From Candidatus Apopatocola equi (GTDB taxonomy: Bacteria > Bacillota > Clostridia > Oscillospirales > Oscillospiraceae): 14,326 nt of DNA. Made by a program: the position numbers and the translations under genes. Shown in pieces: positions 11,957-14,326 of this stretch. The stretch is taken from NCBI GenBank assembly GCA_018065965.1, contig JAGHSH010000138.1, positions 1 through 14,326 on the forward strand, written 5' to 3'. Numbering within the stretch: the stretch's first letter is position 1; the number at the start of each line of letters is the position of its first letter. The notes beneath the pieces were generated by a model. The model saw nothing but the letters and a program-made list of their open reading frames with translations, was not told the DNA's origin and ran no database searches.

Positions 11957-13012
11957 TCATTCCGCTTCCCCGGAGGGAGAGACGGGGGCTTCGGCGCTTT
12001 CTGTCTCTGTCTCATCCTGCCGCTTCTCCGGCTCTTCCGCCGGGGAGGCGGTTTTCTTTTTCGGCCTGAAATCGCAGAGCAGCAGATTCAGCACAAAGAG
12101 CGCCAGGAAGCAGAGCTCCATGAGCGTATAGGTGCGCAGGAAGCTGGCGCCGTGGCGCTGCACATAGTATTCGCAGTAGCCGCCCACACCGGCAAAGGCC
12201 GCCCAGAGCAGCCAGTAAAGGAAATGCCGCCCGCACAGACCGCTGCGCTTCACGGAGCGGACGGAGAACACGACCGCGACCGCCAGCAGCGCCGCAAGGC
12301 AGAAGATCTGCGTAATGCTCACAAAGCCGTTGGAGCGCAGATAGGCCGCATCGTAGCGAGTGGAATCCAGCACCACATGCACGGCACCCGCCAGCGAGAG
12401 GGTGAGGGCGAAGGACTCACCGCCGCGTCTGCCCCGGAAGAGCAGCGCTGCGGCAAGGAAGATGAGAAAATAGGCAATGGACTGGAGGCAGAAGGTGGCG
12501 ATGCGCCACTCCACCGTGCCGTTGCTCAGCGTGGAGGAGACCATGAAGGGCAGACGGCGGAAGAACTCTCCCTCCAGTGTGAACTTGCTCCGGCAGACCG
12601 GGGAGAAGAGGCAGGCCAGCTTGCCCAGAGAGGCGGCGAGCATCCCGGCGCAGCTGAGATCATCCAGCAGGGTCGGCAGCTTCCGCACCGCACCCAGCGC
12701 GTACATCAGCAGCGCGGAGAGAAGAAAAGCGGCGTAAACACCCAGCACCACGAAGCCGCCGGTGCTGTAGTCCGTCAGGGCAGCGAAGAAGGAGGGGTAC
12801 TGGGAGGTGTTGGAGTACCAGTGGATCAGGCGGCTCAGAGGCAGACTCAGCAGCACGCCCAAAAGCAGCACGGCCATGGCGGGGAAGAGATTCTTCCGCC
12901 GGTTCCGCTGCAGCCCCAGAAAGGCGCAGCCGCCGGAGAGGGCGGCGAGACAGAGCACCACGCCGCTGCGGCTGAAGGTCAGGGAGCCGAGGATCAAGGC
13001 TGCGTTTTCCAT
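11957..13012 (-). CDS. Lgt-like integral membrane protein (divergent, probably without transferase activity)
   Basis: A 351-residue polytopic membrane protein with about seven hydrophobic helices and a charged cytoplasmic tail (about 313-351, KKK then acidic). Several stretches line up with prolipoprotein diacylglyceryl transferase: SRLIHWYSN...FFAALTDYSTGGFVVLGVYAAFL (60-97; Lgt has GG.S.HGG), LLDDLSCAGMLAASLGKLACLFSPVC (115-140; Lgt has GRIGNFINGE or GR.GCF.NGCC) and DSTRYDAAYLRSNGFVSITQIFCLA (216-240; Lgt R..EFLR.D...G..S..Q). The HGG histidine and the GR arginine of Lgt are replaced by V89-L90 and K131, so classical lipidation is doubtful. The ATG at 13012 follows GAGAGGAG by 8 nt and lies 1 nt after the preceding gene's stop. 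Operon with the NAGPA-like genes. Confidence 0.7.
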   Translation of the reverse strand: MENAALILGSLTFSRSGVVLCLAALSGGCAFLGLQRNRRKNLFPAMAVLLLGVLLSLPLSRLIHWYSNTSQYPSFFAALTDYSTGGFVVLGVYAAFLLSALLMYALGAVRKLPTLLDDLSCAGMLAASLGKLACLFSPVCRSKFTLEGEFFRRLPFMVSSTLSNGTVEWRIATFCLQSIAYFLIFLAAALLFRGRRGGESFALTLSLAGAVHVVLDSTRYDAAYLRSNGFVSITQIFCLAALLAVAVVFSVRSVKRSGLCGRHFLYWLLWAAFAGVGGYCEYYVQRHGASFLRTYTLMELCFLALFVLNLLLCDFRPKKKTASPAEEPEKRQDETETESAEAPVSPSGEAE

Positions 13013-13013
13013 G

Positions 13014-14141
13014 TCAGTTTCTCCTCTCCGATTCCGGGATAGCGGAAGCAAAATAGATGATGTCGCTCTGGACGCGCTGGGCGCCGTTGCCGTAGCCGTA
13101 GATGCTCGGGTTCAGCGCCGTGCCCTGCATGACGATGGTGCCGGTCTGGCCGCCGTCGAGGGCGTAGCAGCGCTCTACACCCAGCTCCATCATCATCTGG
13201 GTCACGCCCCAAACCGTGGCGTAATCCTTGAGTACCATTTCAATGTAGTGCAGCGGGCCGTTTTGCGCCAGGCAGCAGCGGGGATAGCGAATATTGGCCT
13301 CGCCCAGTGCGTAAAAGCTGTGGTAGACGGGCTCGTGATTTTCGATCATGATGGGGCCGAAGGACAGGGTGAAGTCGATATGGTGTTCCTGAATGAAAGC
13401 GTTGGCCTCCTCCTCGGTCTGAAGCGTACCGGCGGGGATGAAGATCAGATCGCCGTTTTCGTCCACACCGCAGCTGTCCACCTTCTCGGTGTCCAGCCGG
13501 TAAAGGACCCCGTCATAAACGCACATGCCCAAAGGACGGAAGCGGTAGAAATCTCCGCTGGAGGCCAGCACGGCGTTTACCTCCGTGGCCATGTCCGTGG
13601 GGAACTTATGTGCGCCAGCGCCGAATACATCGTCAGAGAGCTTCCGGCGGAACTGACTGGCGTCGGAGAGGAAAACCTCCGAGAAGGTGGCAAAATGCTC
13701 CCAGTCATCCTCCATGATGTTCTGGCACCAGACCAGCGCCAGAATGCTCTCATCATAATAATAGTGTATGCCGTATTCGCTCAGAAAAGGTGTGTCGGCG
13801 CTGAAAAGGGGCTCGCGGCCGTTGAGCAGCAGCTTTGCCTCCTCAAAGAGGGCGAGGATCTCGTCCGCCGTTTCGGCCACGCCGTAGCCGTTCTCGTCCG
13901 GAGCGGGAGCCAGCGTGCCGGGGGCAAGACGGTAGGTCTTGCGAATGGTGATGATACCGTCCAGCGCCTGCTGCTTCACCCCCGTAAAGGCGGAGGAGAG
14001 CTCCGTGCCGGGAGAGCGGAGGGAACGGATCCCCCGTTCCTCTCCGGAAAAGTCCAGCAGGCAGAGCGCCAGAGAGAAGATGAAGAGGGGCAGGAGCATC
14101 CACCGCCGGAGAGCAGCGCGGGGATTCTTTTCTTTTTTCAC
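13014..14141 (-). CDS. Phosphodiester glycosidase (NAGPA-like) domain protein, membrane-anchored
   Basis: A 375-residue protein with a basic N-terminus and one hydrophobic segment (about 12-30), so it is probably an outward-facing anchored protein. A predicted helical spacer of about 100 residues precedes a C-terminal domain of the NAGPA/exopolysaccharide-biosynthesis type (PF09992-like). Supporting segments are ATEVNAVLASSGDFYRFRPLGMCVYDGVLYR (185-215; family pattern A.N..FF....P.G..+.+G), LSFGPIMIENHEP (259-271), ANIRYPRCCLAQ (282-293; family PRT.+G) and ALDGGQTGTIVMQG (327-340; family LDGGGS). In the PRT-like site the sequence reads PRC. Members cleave N-acetylglucosamine 1-phosphodiester-type linkages in glycans or wall polymers. 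The start is GTG at 14141, with AGGAG 8 nt ahead that overlaps the previous gene's end. Tandem paralogue of the partial gene upstream. Confidence 0.82.
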   Translation of the reverse strand: MKKEKNPRAALRRWMLLPLFIFSLALCLLDFSGEERGIRSLRSPGTELSSAFTGVKQQALDGIITIRKTYRLAPGTLAPAPDENGYGVAETADEILALFEEAKLLLNGREPLFSADTPFLSEYGIHYYYDESILALVWCQNIMEDDWEHFATFSEVFLSDASQFRRKLSDDVFGAGAHKFPTDMATEVNAVLASSGDFYRFRPLGMCVYDGVLYRLDTEKVDSCGVDENGDLIFIPAGTLQTEEEANAFIQEHHIDFTLSFGPIMIENHEPVYHSFYALGEANIRYPRCCLAQNGPLHYIEMVLKDYATVWGVTQMMMELGVERCYALDGGQTGTIVMQGTALNPSIYGYGNGAQRVQSDIIYFASAIPESERRN

Positions 14142-14145
14142 GTTT

Positions 14146-14325
14146 TTAACTCCTATCGGCTGCCGGCAGAGCCGTGCAGAAATACAGTATATCGCTCATC
14201 GTTCGCTGGGATCCGGAATATTGATCCATGGGATTGCAGAGCTTTCCGCCAAGAATGATCACGGCGCTCTGTCCGCCGTCCATGGCATAGGCGTTGGCAA
14301 CGCCCTTCTCCTGCCGCCAGCCGGC
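14146..14325 (-). CDS. Second phosphodiester glycosidase (NAGPA-like) protein, C-terminal fragment
   Basis: The last 59 codons of a minus-strand gene cut by the window edge, ending TAA at 14146-14148. The protein reads AYAMDGGQSAVIILGG, then NPMDQYSG, then MSDILYFCTALP. This aligns with ALDGGQTGTIVMQG...NPSIYG...QSDIIYFASAIP of the next gene, so the two are tandem paralogues. The stop is 4 bp before the GTG start of the downstream copy, whose ribosome site lies within this gene's final codons. Confidence 0.85.
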   Translation of the reverse strand, partial: AGWRQEKGVANAYAMDGGQSAVIILGGKLCNPMDQYSGSQRTMSDILYFCTALPAADRS

Positions 14326-14326
14326 G

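Noticed and set aside
12807..14258. Plus-strand 483-codon frame opposite the envelope genes
   Set aside because: It spans three minus-strand genes and has no domain; it is an antisense open frame in GC-rich DNA.
1..14326. CRISPR array, prophage, toxin-antitoxin or defence module
   Set aside because: No regularly spaced direct repeats, phage structural genes or defence-type domains were found on either strand.

Overview
The window looks like a stretch of chromosome from a GC-rich, anaerobic, low-redox member of the Clostridia, probably a gut Oscillospirales-type bacterium (inference). The pointers are a one-piece pyruvate:ferredoxin oxidoreductase, folate C1 genes (cyclodeaminase-type and 5-formyl-THF cyclo-ligase), MtaB next to a cysteine desulfurase, sigma-A promoters with 17-bp spacers, and GC-rich coding sequence with AT-rich intergenic DNA. 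No rRNA, tRNA, CRISPR array or phage module was seen.

Layout. (1) 2-1921, + strand: the C-terminal half of nifJ, cut by the window edge. (2) 1952-3258: an intact IS3-family insertion sequence (orfA/orfB, 25-bp imperfect terminal repeats, 4-bp TTGT target duplication). Removing the IS and one TTGT leaves a perfect 21-bp inverted repeat with a TTGT loop, i.e. the rho-independent terminator of nifJ. The IS sits exactly in the loop of that hairpin. (3) 3284-3435: a structured intergenic stretch ending in a 20-bp bidirectional terminator. (4) 3436-7339, minus strand: a tightly packed five-gene operon read from a clear promoter at 7370-7398: SpoU-type RNA methyltransferase, an orphan FAD-binding subunit of the molybdenum hydroxylase type, a secreted/anchored cohesin-like plus cadherin-like surface protein, a formimidoyl-THF cyclodeaminase/FchA-type protein and 5-formyl-THF cyclo-ligase. 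(5) 7399-7898: AT-rich regulatory DNA with inverted repeats and a promoter for (6) 7899-9359, + strand, a GPH-type (MelB-like) sugar/cation symporter with highly biased codons, closed by a bidirectional terminator. (7) 9507-10784, minus: mtaB; 10825-11955, +: cysteine desulfurase. These are divergent across 40 bp, and the desulfurase promoter lies inside the start of mtaB. (8) 11957-14326, minus: an envelope cluster with an Lgt-fold membrane protein lacking the usual catalytic motifs and two tandem phosphodiester-glycosidase (NAGPA-like) paralogues, the second cut by the window edge.

How it fits together. NifJ makes acetyl-CoA and reduced ferredoxin from pyruvate. The cyclodeaminase and cyclo-ligase feed methenyl-THF into C1 metabolism. 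The desulfurase could provide sulfur for the MtaB-dependent tRNA ms2t6A modification. The 3' cluster and the operon's anchored protein point to cell-envelope work. The strongest unusual signal is the IS placed in the centre of a terminator stem-loop, combined with an internal hairpin that buries the transposase ribosome binding site.
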